64,000 nucleotides of DNA from Sphaerulina vaccinii (taxonomy: Eukaryota > Ascomycota > Dothideomycetes > Mycosphaerellales > Mycosphaerellaceae). The notes under the pieces are model-generated. The model saw only the letters and a list, made by a program, of their open reading frames with translations, did not search any database and had not been told where the DNA came from. Where the stretch lies: NCBI GenBank assembly GCA_022570795.1, contig JAKUDP010000002.1, positions 2,418,001-2,482,000 of the forward strand, written 5' to 3'. Below, in pieces: positions 38,983 to 50,495 of this stretch (position 1 is its first letter; each line of letters begins with the position of its first letter). A program made the translations under genes and the position numbers.

Positions 38983-40585
38983 ATGGCTGAAATCGATATC
39001 ACCATGCCACGAGATGTGGCCATTACACCAAATAACAAAGCCGTTGAAGAGATTGCCCCCAATGCCACAATGACATTGGCGGCAACAAGCAGACCCGAGT
39101 CGGTGACGAACAGTATAGACGTAGAGATGCGTCAGCTTACTGGAACCGGAACAAATGTTGCCATGCGAGAGGATATTCCACCTGATGGTGGCTACGGTAT
39201 AGTCTCTCTCCGACTTCTAGCTTCCTGGCACACAGCATTGCCTCTGCGACTTCACTAGCTTCGTCGACGTCGACTTTGCGGAATGCAGAGGGTCACCGAA
39301 GCTGTCACGGCGCAACATCATCAACCTCGACTGACATGTTGTCACAGGCTGGGTCTGTGTGATCTGCGTATTCCTCATCAACGCTCACACATGGGGTGTC
39401 AATGCCGCCTGGGGCGTGTTCCTTGCCTACTATCTATCTGCGTCAACATTCAGTAACGCCAGCCATCTTGAATACGCTCTGATTGGAGGTCTCTCCATCT
39501 CCCAGGCCCTCATGGTCACGCCCTTCGTGGCCATCTCGAACGAGAAGTTCGGCACAAGAATCACACTATTGATCGGCACTCTACTGGTGGCAGTATCAAT
39601 GCTGACCTCCTCCTTTGCAACCCAAGTGTGGCAACTCTTTCTGAGTCAAGGAGTCTGCTTTGGTTGGGGTATGGGCTGTCTCTACATCACCGCAACGGCT
39701 ATACTTCCCCAATGGTTCTCCACAAGACGCAGCCTTGCTTTAGGCATTGCATCCTCAGGAGCAGGCTTCGGTGGATTAGCATACAATCTCGGTGCTGGAG
39801 CTGGACTGGAGACTGTCGGATGGAGGTGGACATATCGCATCCTGGCCATCAGCACATTGCTAGTCAACATCACCTGCGCCCTGCTTCTCAAGGATCGAAA
39901 TAGGCTTGTGCGTCCTAGTACGAAGGCCTTCGACATCAGAGAGTATGCTCGGATCGAGACTTGGCTTTTGATCATTTGGGGTATCATGACCGAGCTTGGT
40001 TATATCGTGCTCCTCTACTCACTCCCCAACTACGCTCAAACCATTGGGCTTTCAGCTCGACAAGGCTCTGTGGTCGGTGCGATGCTCAGTCTGGGACTGG
40101 GCTTTGGGCGGCCACTTGTTGGCTGGCTTTCGGACACATACGGTCGAATCAACATCGCCACAGGCATGACAGCTCTATGTGGTATCTTCTGCCTTGCCAT
40201 CTGGGTCCCTGCGAACTCATACGGTGTTCTCCTCCTTTTTGCCATCACTGCGGGAACAGCTGTGGGAACCTTCTGGGGAACCATCGTACCTGTGACGGCT
40301 GAGATTACGGGTATGCAGAGACTTCCAAGTACCTTTGGTATGATCTGCTTGCCACTGGTCCTACCAACCACCTTTGCAGAGGGTATGGCACTAGAACTCG
40401 TGGCTGCGAGAGGTTATCTGAGTGCGCAAATCTTCACTGGTTGTATGTTCTTGGCCGGGGCTTTAGCCACTTGGTTGTTGAGGTCGTGGCAGATTCATCA
40501 GCTGGAGAAGAGGCAGGATGGAGGGCGGCCAGTCTCAGGACTATGGCTAACTGCACACGGTCTGCTGCAGCTGAGGAAGGTTTGA
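38983..40585 (+). CDS. MFS monocarboxylate-type transporter
   Basis: Two exons, 38983-39196 and 39348-40585, with a 151-nt intron, give 483 residues. The N-terminus is a ~70-residue polar cytosolic arm ending in PPDGGYG, completed after the splice by WVCVICVFLINAHTWGVNAA: the D-G-G-(Y/W)-G-W motif at membrane segment 1 defines the fungal monocarboxylate porter group of the major facilitator superfamily. About twelve hydrophobic segments follow. The TM4-5 region has GLAYNLGAGAG and the central loop is basic (KDRNRLVRPSTK). GWLSDTYGRIN is the conserved motif after TM8. Such proteins import or export carboxylates and related small molecules at the plasma membrane, but many fungal members have no measured transport. 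Substrate is unknown. Confidence 0.92.
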
Positions 40586-40959
40586 ACGCTGGTAAGAAAT
40601 CCATGTCGTATCATGGGCCTCGAGCAACAGAGACCGAGCGTGATCAGGAAAGAACATGTGACTGGCTCAGAGAGGTTGTCAAACGATGTGACTGGCTCGT
40701 AATGCGAAAGTTTCGACATCAATTTTGACATTCTAGCAAAGAAAGATTGGTCTTCATAGCGCACCATGCCTTCACCTCGATAGGTCATTCAAGAACAAGT
40801 CAATAGCTTTTCAGTTCCACCTGCGCACTCTCGCCATGCCACCGGACCATATTGCTCCAGATGAGAAGGAGTTCCCAGGTAGCTATTGCGTACAGGTACG
40901 ATAATTACCTCCGGTACCTGCTGAAGAGTTAGCGCGTGAGAACGTAGTGGGACAACTGT
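40586..40959. other. Intergenic between convergent genes
   Basis: No gene seen; 3' flank of both neighbours. Confidence 0.4.
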
Positions 40960-41484
40960 CTAACATTTGCAAATGTTACCCAAGTTTCGAGGCTGAGAAC
41001 AAGGATTGCTGGAATCACAGTATTCATTCGAGCATAAATTCAATCTCCTGAACAGACTCGGTGGTGTAGCACTTCTAGCCCGCAACTTCTGGCGTTGGAA
41101 CCAATACTTCGCTGGTAGAATATGGTCTTCCGGGAGTTGACACGCTGCTTTAGAGACCGCGGTGCCGTCAATCGTAGTCCAGATCTTCTGATCGGGGGTA
41201 AGGTCGGACTCCAGGATTGAGAGCTCTAAGTTGGTAAGAGGAAGATATGCAAGAACGATACCAGAGGAATCGTAGGCTCGGGCGACGCCATCGTCGCCAA
41301 CGTGGAGCATTTCCCTAGTCTGGTGCTCCAGATTACGCAGGCGAGAGTGGATCTCGTTCTTCGATAGTTATGATTAGCACTTCTTCCAGTAACTTCCTAG
41401 CATTATGTTGCTCACTAGCGAGGGCGAAGCAATCGTATAGGTAAGTGTCATAAGAAACAGAAAAAGAGTATGGAGTATAGCCAT
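40960..41484 (-). CDS. Small secreted cysteine-containing protein (effector-like)
   Basis: Two exons, 41416-41484 and 40960-41358, give 155 residues. The 57-nt intron (41359-41415) has donor GTGAGC, branch GCTAATC and acceptor CGAAG. The first exon is only 69 bases and supplies a textbook signal peptide (MAILHTLFLFLMTLTYTIAS); a single-exon reading would start at MLHVGDDG and look cytosolic. The mature protein has a helical start (NEIHSRLRNLEHQTREM), then DQKIWTTIDGTAVSKAACQL, HILPAKYWFQR and a Cys-rich end (NLCSNEYCDSSNPC, NICKC). Six cysteines cluster mostly in the last 35 residues. I know no named family; the layout resembles small secreted proteins that are common in plant-associated Dothideomycetes. 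Confidence 0.75.
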
Positions 41485-42563
41485 GCTGTGTGTTGATCGA
41501 GAGAATGTGGTGACAAGACTGTAGAGCAACCAGAAGTGGAGTCTCCGTGCCTCTCGTGGAAGATGGGAAGGACGAAGTATATATGCTTCTTGTTAACAGG
41601 CATCATTTGCTTCCATCCAGTCCCGCACTACGGGAAGATGGTGGGCAAGTCATCGTTCCACAATAGAGCACTCTTCAAGAACAGACTCAGTCGTCTCAGT
41701 CATCTCAGTCATACTGTAGGGATCGAATGGTAAAGCTTAAGGATAGTAAGCAGTGATGGTGTGACCAAGAAGCTCATTTTTACTAAACTTCAATTCGTCC
41801 ATGTCCGAAGGCAATTCTTCGGATATCCCTCTAGGCAAGTGTTCGCGAAGCGGGCTCTGAAGAGTCCGCATCCGCGTCTCTGAGAGATGCGACACTTCGT
41901 GACATCTTGTTACCGCGACAGACATCTCCGATAGCTCTCACGGAAGCCCATACTGGTCGAGCTGTATGCTCGTTGGCTTAGTCGCCGGAGCTGAGTCGGA
42001 AAGCGTGTCGACATATCCTGCATGCATCTCCATTTAGCTTCACTTAATCGCATACTGGTCGGGCGTACTGCTTGTTGGCTCGGCTCCTAAGCCTGGATGG
42101 GAGACCTGGTGCCTTCTCTCACATGGGAAAGGTAAGACATGTGGAGCAGTGAAAGGCATGACTGTGGCCATGGTGCTGCAAGAAACCCAATGTAGTCCGA
42201 ACATCTGCCATGGAACTCTGCTCCCTCGTCAGCCATCATTATGCTTGCCTCGATATGATAGCGATGGCTTAGGCAGCTCGGTAGTTGTGATCAATCAGGA
42301 TGGCTTGACTTGTACTGTGCGAATGATGTTGTCTTGTTGCTCGGGAGAGGTCTCCTTAGGTCTCGTATAGCTCCTTGTATCAACAAAAGACATCTACCAC
42401 AACCATGGTAGTTCTGAAGACATGGACCTACTAGCGATTGGCTCTTCTGATCGAGTCTAAGTGGCAATTCCAGATCATCCCTCCATATCGCCTCTCCAGT
42501 AGCAGATATCAGCACTCGGATACATGTATCAATCAGAGTGATGTGGTGCAGTGATCGAAGATC
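41485..42563. other. Intergenic, contains imperfect tandem duplication
   Basis: No gene seen in 1.1 kb apart from the duplicated block at 41921-42088. The frames at 41737-41925 and 42149-42370 have no content. Confidence 0.4.
41921..42088. repeat. Imperfect ~65-base direct duplication, period ~105
   Basis: A block starting CATCTCCGATAGCTCTCACG (41921) and containing CATACTGGTCGAGCTG recurs from 42026 with CATCTCCATTTAGCTTCAC and CATACTGGTCGGGCG, both ending near GTTGGCT(T/C). The copies differ mainly by transitions. Confidence 0.55.
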
Positions 42564-44104
42564 TCAGCAAGAAGCTCGAGGTTTTACCAGATAGTTCGCC
42601 AGCATCCCTTTCTGGTGATGGTCGCTAACGTGGCAGATGACCTGCCATAAGCCGACATCTGTCGCATTCATGTACAGTGTCTTGCTGACGCCGTCGTTGA
42701 GCGATACTGCCTAAAGGTGAATAGGTAGAAGGGTCAGCACAGATCTCTGAACAAGCAGGCTGTCTCAATCAATGTCTGTCCTCAAGCTCAGCACCTGGGT
42801 AAGTGCGAGCTCGGTACAACACAGAATTGAGCGCATGCCCTCTATCTACTGCTTTGCTTACAAAAGACTTCCTGCCATCATCCACGAAACTGTTGCCATG
42901 CATGTGGAAGACATGGCTCTCACCACCATACGCGTAGGCGTACCAGATGACCTTGTCGTCTTGGCACATCTCGAAAGCTGGATTGTTGGCGAAAATATAG
43001 CCGTTCAGGGAGTCTATCGAGCATAAGCCGATCAGTTACTGCACACATACTCGACAATAGATAAAACCTACGGAAGTTCGATGCTGCCATGAATTGACCA
43101 GAGCTGTTTAGGTTCACAACTTGAGGATGCCAGATTGAGTAATTTCCGCCCCAGAGAGTCTCAGTATTCAAAGCTCCGAACGTTGTGGATGCATCTGCGG
43201 AGTGGTTGCTCGACAACTTGCGCGCGTTCTGTCCAGATAGGAAAGACATAGACTCCTTATAGATCATGTAAAGGAGTGGGAACTCCTTGTAAGTGGACAT
43301 GGTTTCATCCATCTTGCCGCGTGCGTACACGACTTGAGGACCGATAAGCCCAGAGTAGGTGTCAATATCCAGAGCCACGTACGAGTGGTAGCTGTGGGCC
43401 TATGTCCATCATTAGCGTGGTCGACTTATATACTCGCAAGATTGATGTACTCTCGCTGGCTGACCATCGTTGGGACCTGCGATGTCGCTGGTCAACCATT
43501 TGTACACGACACAGCTCCCTGGTGGAACACCATGATGACCAGGAGAAACAGCTCCGCCAGGAGGCAAAGTAGAGTTCTGGCCAGGCATAGGATTGCCAGG
43601 ATAGTCCGACCCTTCATTGTACTTATTGTAAGCGAGACCCATGGAGTGCATCGTGGCATAATTCTCGGTGAGCATGTTGCAGAATAAGATCTGAACCATA
43701 TCGCCGACCTCACTTCGAATCGTGGGTCCTTGAGTTCCTTGCCACGGTGGCTGTTGAGTCTCCGCCGTGAAGGAGCTATCGGTGTAGCCACGGTAGAGAG
43801 CCTTCAGGTAGGTGGTGTTGTATGTCGTCTCTGGCATGGCACGTGGGGACAGGTTGATCGGAACTCCTAGCCAGTTATCCCATCCCGTGGGAGCGAAGTT
43901 CCACTCGATCTCTTCGGCCGCAATGTAGTAGTTTCTAACATTGCCAGAGAAGTGAAAATCAGAAGGAGTTGATGATGGCAGCTGCCCATTCATGGACGTG
44001 GCACATGCTGGCGCGGATGAGGATGGGCTTGTAGCCGTCGCAGCCCAGGCACTTGCGGCTGAGAGTGATGCGAGGAACAGTGTTGGTCGGAGTCCGGAGG
44101 CCAT
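42564..44104 (-). CDS. Multicopper-oxidase-fold protein (ceruloplasmin-like), degraded copper cluster
   Basis: Four exons, 43451-44104, 43072-43399, 42862-43013 and 42564-42710, join in frame to 426 residues; introns are 51, 58 and 151 nt. A signal peptide (LRPTLFLASLSAASAWA) opens the protein. The first cupredoxin domain has YYIAAEEIEWNFAPTGWDN, a ceruloplasmin/hephaestin signature. The second has SHVFHMHGNSF and WQVICHVSDHHQKGM. The type 1 copper ligands (His in SHVF, Cys and His in ICHVSDH, Met) are present. Of the trinuclear His pairs, only HMH is intact: HSH is HSM (TMHSMG), HSH is HSY (YHSYV), and HCH is ICH. The protein may therefore bind one copper without reducing oxygen. The exon 3-4 junction, chosen at a strong GTAAGC donor, is the least certain. 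Confidence 0.82.
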
Positions 44105-44157
44105 GTTGTCGACTGATGACCGAGTATCTCACACGCTCTCCCATACCGGGGCGTGCA

Positions 44158-44166
44158 TTTTTATAT
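44158..44166 (-). promoter_or_regulatory. TATA box of the multicopper-oxidase-fold gene
   Basis: On the minus strand the sequence reads GATATAAAAATG, a good TATA box about 55 bases before the start codon at 44104. Confidence 0.55.
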
Positions 44167-45789
44167 CTTCTGCAATTGCACTGCATACTCAGTGAGTTCA
44201 GCTAGCCTCCTAAAGTGTCAAGCACTGATGCTGTAAGGTCAGGCTATGGACCAAAGCATGCTACGAAATCGAGTCGAGTGCGTTCTCAGTTCAGTGCAAA
44301 GAAGCATTCCGGCCCAGAAGCGGCAATGTCGGGCTTTGGTATGTCACTTATCACCTCTGAAGCCAGCGACTTCACCGAGAAACTTATGCGTATCCAATCA
44401 TAGTTGACTTCTATGTCAGCGGCTTTGAGAGTTGACTCGTATGCAAAGTAAGCATATGAATGTGACGTCGATCGCGTGCCACAACATATCTACTTGTCCA
44501 GATTCGCGTGAAGTCAGCGAGAAGCCAAAGAGGTTGCTTTCGTGTAGCGAATCATATGGCGCTTGGCTGTCAACAGCTTCGTACTCAAGATCTGCAGCTA
44601 GCAGAAGCCGAGTGCCGCATCCCGAGCGGCAGATGTTGCCGCGTGCAAGGCTCGAAGAAAATGGTCGTTGCCGTCCTTGCGTTGTCTCTGCGCTGAGCTG
44701 CGTGTATCGCACCGAGAATCAGAGACATATCAAGTGTGGAATCGACACTTCTGACTGTTCTCTAGAGACTAGCACTTGGGAAAATTCGAACGACTCAGCT
44801 TTGCTTCGAGCAGCGTGGACAACGCTCAGAGCTGGAGAGGCGGCAACGACCATCTTCCTCGACCCTTGGTGAGTTGACAGGCTTTGTGGAAAGACTGCAT
44901 AATGAGTCTCCGAACATCGTGGTCGTTCTATGATGCTGAAGCCAGACGAGTGATGAAATGTCAACGTGTCGCAGTGTGGATGTCGATACCTTGGTTGTAT
45001 ATGTCCACATCGCCTGATTCGAAGCAAGCCGTTCATCCAGATTGCATCGAGGGCCTGAAGAGCTGAGCACCAGAGAGAAAGCAAGTCTGTACCAAGTACA
45101 TTTCCAGAACTCGAATACCAGATAATCGTGTCATAGCATTCGCACCTACAGTCGCAGGTATGTTCAGTAAGCTCGAAGGCAAGTTCGAGGACACCGTGGT
45201 GTAAGGCTACGTGCATGAGTATAAGAATGTCCATCAGCAGCTGGAACCTCTTGAACTGTCGAAAGTGCGCCACGCCAGTCACTGGCGTTGTCCAGATCGT
45301 CCGGTGTGAGGGATGAGGCATACAATTGTCTATACTTCAAGTATACTTGCTTAGCGCACAAACAGACTACAGTATGTGCTCTCTCTTCAATCGCACTGGT
45401 ATCTTCGCATCAAAACAAAGCCAGCCGAGAGTCACTGCCTCCCATTTCAAGTCGGGAGGCAAGATTCCCATCCTGCCAAAACGCCTTTCTTCGCCAACAG
45501 TACCGTCTAGCCAGTCGGCTTCCCAAACCAAAATTCAAGTAGACTTTCAAGGTCTGTAGCAGCACACATCTGCCCATGGTTCAACGGACTCCACCAATAA
45601 TCAATGCTTCTTCCTGGCAATCTCTCCCAAGTCTGCTAAGATTTACTTCTCGTGACCAGTCGTCAAGTCTTCATGTTTGAGTCTTGGCTGCTAGAACTTC
45701 GTTTCATCGTGACTTCTTATTGTGCTTTTCGCATGTCTTCTTCCTGGTGGTATCTCTAATGCACATTGTGCCCCGGGGCCGATCTTTGA
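44167..45789. other. Gene-poor interval with TIR element copy 2
   Basis: No convincing gene. A 200-codon open frame at 44719-45321 (minus strand) starts with ATG but runs into the inverted-repeat element at 44647-44867 and has no recognisable domain. The 3' flank of SHO1 lies at the right end. Confidence 0.4.
44647..44867. mobile_element. MITE-like element with terminal inverted repeats, copy 2
   Basis: The left end AAGGCTCGAAGAAAATGGTCG pairs with the right end, which in reverse complement begins AAGGGTCGAGGAAGATGGTCG. It matches copy 1 at 2758-2972 end to end and in the same orientation; the homology stops at both ends, which supports these borders. The two ends, AAGG at the left and CCTT at the right, are symmetrical. 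No transposase is encoded. Differences between copies include many C/T and A/G changes, as expected if repeat-induced point mutation acted on them. Confidence 0.72.
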
Positions 45790-46878
45790 TCACAGCAGAA
45801 TGAGGTAATTCGAGGGAGCAATGCCGGTGTCGCCATTCTCCTTCTTAGCCTGCCACCACCTTCCAGAAACATCGCTGACTTCCAGAATTTCGTGCTTGGT
45901 GAATGAGATTTCGTTCGCGTCATCCGGATTTGCTTCGTAGCTGTATATGGCCTTGGCGCGGTACGGGTATTCTGTAGGTTGCGATACGGAGCTTTCTCCC
46001 ACTCCAGTCGCATTATTAGTGCTCAGGCCTGAGACCGCGCTCGGTTCTGATCGAAGCGGTTGCGGGTATGCATTGTTCCTAGCCTGCGCACCCGCCATGC
46101 CGCCTGGATATCCGGTCACAGGCGACGCTGTCTCGAATCCTTGTAGATTGTTCGAATTGTACATTTGCGGTTGTTGCGCGCCACTGGAATGCGTGGTCTC
46201 TGGTCGATACGACTGTCGCATGGCTCTACTGTTGCGACTCGGTGCATGATCCTTGTGAAGAGCGAAGGAGTCCAGAGTCTGGCGGTGACTTGCCTGTGGT
46301 TCAGCGCCGAAGTAGAACATCCAGACGATCTGCATGCTGATCATTAGCCACTATGTTGACGGTGTATAGTGATAGAACGAGACTTACGCAGTCAATGGAC
46401 AGCAGGATGAAGCCGGCGGCGGCGGCCTCTTTCGAGGCTTGGGGAAAGTAGATGAGTGAGTTCACTGCGGATGTCGTAAAGACTAGACCGGCAGCCAGGA
46501 ACCCAGTCAACCCAACGCGATACATGTATATCGAGTCGGTGCCCACGACATATATCACTCCAAGGATGCATAGCAGCAAATATGCCAAACTCCACCAGGA
46601 GTAATTGGGGTAATCCCCATTGATATCGGCAATGATCGAGCTGACGAAGGCAATGATCCAGCCGGACTGTTATCGCCTGTTAGTGCATATTCTCTGTTCC
46701 TGCGCGCGCGGACAGAACCACTCACAATGCCGATGCCTATCGATCCGAGCCAAAAGGGATCGCCTGCAATGTTGCCAAAGGCGAAGCCTCTGTTACTGGC
46801 GCCATACCGGCCTGCGCCGCCGCCCATCTCCATCTTCTGCAGCGAAGGCGAGTGCTGGGTGCTGCCGAAGCTGGGCAT
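45790..46878 (-). CDS. SHO1: SHO1-type osmosensor (4 TM, SH3)
   Basis: Three exons, 46726-46878, 46388-46666 and 45790-46329, with introns of 59 and 58 nt, give 323 residues. After a short Gly/Met-rich N-terminus come four membrane segments: DPFWLGSIGIGI joined across the splice to SGWIIAFVSSI, then SLAYLLLCILGVIYVVG, LTGFLAAGLVFTTSAVN, and AGFILLSIDC joined to IVWMFYFG. A ~130-residue disordered cytoplasmic linker follows. The C-terminal SH3 domain (residues ~265-323) begins YRAKAIYSYEANPDDANEIS and has GRWWQAKK and SNYLILL. SHO1 is a plasma-membrane scaffold that, by its SH3 domain, binds the Pbs2 MAPKK in the HOG osmostress pathway and contributes to invasive growth. All expected parts are present. 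Confidence 0.94.
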
Positions 46879-48518
46879 GAATTATGTTGTACGATTGTCG
46901 TCGTGTCGCGTGAGAGAAACAAAGCTAAGCGAATGTCGATAGTTGGTGGGTGGAAGAGTGGTCGGCGGGCTCCCAGCCAGGATGCGCGGCAATCGTGTAC
47001 AAAGAAACCTGATGAAAGCCGGAATATGTGGCGCCCGCGCTGTCAATTGTTGTCGCGTGCTGTGAAGAAGAGGTGAAGGTGAAGATGAAGGCGGTCGATA
47101 ACGAGCGTGTGGTGTCCGGTAGACGGCGCGAGTGTGTTGCTGCGAGCGAGTGGATGGTGTGTCGAGAACAGCGCCGGGCTATTGCAGGAGACGGGAGGAG
47201 AGGAGTCGAGAAGGAGATGGGTGTCGGAGAGCGGTGGCGGTGAGAGCAATCTCTCGTTCAATCGCTGAGCTGGGCGTACGCTGGGCGTAGCGTGCGTGCG
47301 TGCGTGAGAAGACGGCGACGCAGAATCGTCGGTCGCAGTTTCCAGTGGTTCTCGCAATGTTCGATGCAAAACGACTGTCCACTCCACTGCTCGAGACGCG
47401 AATGTCGGCGGCGGCTCAAGTCAGCGCTAACAACCAACCCTGCATCCGGCTCAACTTCGACGACCTTTCCTGCGAGTCTAGATGTCTGTCTTCTTTTGTA
47501 CAAGTGTGCGGGTGTACACAAGGCGATCTTCACGTAGAGGCGCTGTTTGCGATTCCCCAACGGCGATTATTTCGTGCATAAGAAGTGACTTTTGTAACGC
47601 TGGAGAGGAAGTGAGCCAATCTCCTGTTGGCTTTGATTCATCGCTCCACTTGCCACGCGGAAGCATACTATGTACGGCATGCGCCAGGATGTCGCAGGAC
47701 ACACCTACGGCAACTCTGGCACCTACGGCAACTCTGGAACATCGACTGCTCTCTGATATGTATCTACTTCAAGAACGACAACTCTTCGAGGCTTAAATGG
47801 CTTGTTGGGCACGCAACAAAGTCGAACAGAGCAATGCATACATCTGCCGTGTCTCCTGTTCCTCCTCATGGCTACGCCCTTGGCAGGTACATGCGGACCT
47901 GTACAGCAGCCAATTGATCCTTCCGAACCAATCACAGCGATGAGGCCACTGGTGCTGGTTCCTCATTTCTGCTGTAGCACCACCCGGTATGACAGGAAGT
48001 CCAAACAGTCTACTGCCACCCCTGGACCACCATGTGCTCAGCTCCAGAGTGCATAGGCAGGAAAGATCGCTGGATGATACACTCTCTGCTCCGTTTGGGC
48101 ATTCACTCGACGTGTGAATCTCCGGTTCGTCCTGCAATGGTCAACTCCACCCCCCAAGAGTACCATCAAAGGCATACTTGTTGAGTCTGGCTTCTACTCA
48201 TAGGATGATCACATTCAAGTCATCACCACGAATCATTGAGGAGTTGCAATATCGGGATCATGAGTTTCAGATCTTGCTAAGGTTTCATATGTTCAACTTA
48301 AGCTTCAGGCTTTCTTCTGATGAAAGACATACTTCAGCCAGAATTAATGACCAAGCAGGTGTCAATTCTCCGAACTGTCTCTTATCATCACTCCCATCGA
48401 CTGTCAAGTATCATGCAGCCGGGCTTTGAGAGAATATCACGGACGGGCTCCACCTGTGACTCTTGTGACTCTTACGCGGACTGTGCATATCGACCTTCTC
48501 GCATGGCCGACAACTCGT
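46879..48518. other. Intergenic upstream of SHO1
   Basis: No convincing gene in 1.6 kb. The SHO1 promoter occupies the left part. The open frames at 47043-47387, 47482-47796 and 47793-48137 have no recognisable content. A short tandem repeat lies at 47702-47737. Confidence 0.4.
47702..47737. repeat. 18-base perfect tandem repeat, two copies
   Basis: CACCTACGGCAACTCTGG occurs twice in direct succession. Confidence 0.9.
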
Positions 48519-49544
48519 TCACTTCGCCTTTCCGATCGCTTCAATGGCCTTCTGCACCAATTCCTGCGAGCCCTCATCCTTCACCTCCGACTTGATGCTA
48601 CTCAACCTTTGTTGCCATACCTGCCACCTCGCAGGCGAGTAGCCGGTCCAGCCAGCATCTTTGTGTGCGAAACCACCTTTTGCTACCTTGCCTTCGAAGG
48701 ATTTCTGGTCTTTGCTTAAGCTCAATAAAGTGGAAGCAGCATATATGAACCACACACTCGCCGCTGCAATGGCTGCATCAGAGACGTTGTCCTCCTCCAG
48801 CGCAGAACGTATTGTCCAGATGCCGAAGAGCGAAAGGTCTGGGTTATTGTTGGCTTTGTCGTGTAGTTGATCTACAAGCGTGGCTGTGAAGGCATTCAGA
48901 TTGATCCAAAGATCCTTGTCTTCTTGAGAAGACTTGTTATCAGCGGCTACATTGTGTTAGCAGCTGTACCTACCCAGGCATTCTTTCCGTTGGTAAGAAG
49001 TCGTACCAAAGTTCCACGCATCTCTCACTTGCCATCCAAACATGGGTAAGTCCTGCCACACTTTCATGTCCTTTACCACGCCATAGTCGCTGTTTGCTTG
49101 TTGACCGTCTGCTCTCTTTTGCGTCAAACTGACAAGGAAAGCTGCTAAAGCTGATCGTCCACCTTCAGTGTGAGACGTGGCTGCAGCTCTGGCGATCACG
49201 GCCAGCCAACCGTTATACAATTCTTCTTCAGCATCTGAAGCATTGTGCGTCTCTAGCTTCTTCTCGACTGGATCGCAAAACCGCTGGAGAGGACTGGCTT
49301 CGGCGGCACCAGTGGTGAGGCCTTCGAGAGCGGCGTACTGAGGTGAGTGCTGGACTTCTGCCGAAGCAGCGAGGCCTGACTTCTGTTGCATGGTGATTGT
49401 AGTACGGACAGAAGCCACTTTGTGGTATGATAGGGCTCTCGAGAGTGTCTGAGTCGCGGTGGTGGTCTGTCCCAACTTAATCGCTCTGGTGGCTGATCGT
49501 GTGCCTTGAAAGACCCGTGATGGTAAGGTCAACAACACTTTCAT
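48519..49544 (-). CDS. DUF3632-like protein
   Basis: Two exons, 49007-49544 and 48519-48946, with a 60-nt intron (donor GTACGA, branch GCTAAC, acceptor TGTAG) give 321 residues. A nearer donor would leave a 27-nt intron in the same phase, too short to splice. The core reads LYNGWLAVIARAAATSH, then ALAAFLVSLTQKRAD, VWQDLPMFGWQVRDAWN, DKDLWINLNAFTATLV and SVWFIYAAST, the pattern of DUF3632 proteins common in Pezizomycotina and of unknown function. The first 51 residues are basic, Thr/Ser-rich and lack acidic residues, suggesting a mitochondrial presequence. A second ATG at 49391, in a CACC context, would give 270 residues without it. Which start is used is open. Confidence 0.78.
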
Positions 49545-50495
49545 CCTACCTTGAGCTGCAACTGAACAACTTCCACCAAGTAATGACGTTTAGAGAGCCA
49601 CTTAGCAGTGCGCGACCATGAACGCGACATGATGTTACTTGCGGGCGGCTCCGCGTCCATATTCGTGCTCGCCAGGTGAAACGAGAGCATTCGACGAACA
49701 GCATTCAATCCTTGAGGCACACTGCACTCACTTTCGTGCCTGCAGCGATGCGCGTGAGATGTGCATGCAAGATCTTGCACAGCTTGGTTGAAGAGACATT
49801 GAACGGAACCTCCTTCTGTTTTGAGACAAGTGCACGGAACCCATGTCGATCATCGCGGAGCAGAAGTGATGGACATCCTCACCTCTCGACTTCTACTGGA
49901 CAATCCTTCACCACTGCTTACACCAAGACTGCAGCTTCGACACTGAGAGGCTATTGCCGCTATGCATAAGACTGCGGAGCTGCCAGAAGCAGACAAGATC
50001 ATCACGGCTTCACGAGAAGGATAAGAGGCAAATATCCGTACCATGTGCGCTGATACCGCGCGCTCTTTGGCCTATCTATCTTGCACACTACAAGAATGTC
50101 GCTCAGCAGCACGACCTTCCCATTGAAGACGTCTACACCGGAAACGAGCTTGCTGATCTCTGCTCCCTAGTCAATCCGGTATATGGTCAAACTGCAGTAG
50201 AACCGGGTGACTGGCTGAATGTGTATACCCAATGCAAAGGCAAAACGAACTCTTGGTACTAATGATCGTCGACATGCAGCTATAGCGGTCTGCGCAACTC
50301 ACCTGCTTTCTGCTGTGCGATAGGGACGTGGTAGACATCTTAGCTGTGACTTAGCGATGGTAAGGTAAATAGCTGAAACTAACTATAGTGAAGAGGTATA
50401 AGTAGATCACTCGTTTCCACCTTTTGATCAGACAGCAGCAGTCACATCCAGCAAGCCGTTCATTCCAGCCACTCTCAGCGACCAGAAACGTCAAG
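49545..50495. other. Intergenic, with an unassigned coding-like stretch
   Basis: From about 50042 to the stop at 50260-50262 the plus strand reads ALIPRALWPIYLAHYKN, then LPIEDVYTGNELADLC, then VYGQTAVEPGDWLNVYTQC. It looks protein-like with an amphipathic pattern, but I cannot find upstream exons, a start or a family. It may be a gene remnant or the last exon of a gene I failed to assemble. The right part holds the ribonuclease promoter, with a TATA-like GGTATAAGTAG near 50395. Confidence 0.35.

Noticed and set aside
42040..42130. Possible 5S rRNA fragment (GGATGGGAGACC resembles the 5S internal promoter)
   Set aside because: The rest does not fit 5S length or secondary structure, and ascomycete 5S has a different sequence at this point.
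44719..45321. 200-codon minus-strand ORF starting with ATG
   Set aside because: It runs into the inverted-repeat element at 44647-44867 and shows no domain, signal peptide or splice evidence.
49954..50262. 102-codon frame with LPIEDVYTGNELADLC
   Set aside because: Protein-like but without start context, upstream exons or a family; described only in the intergenic entry.
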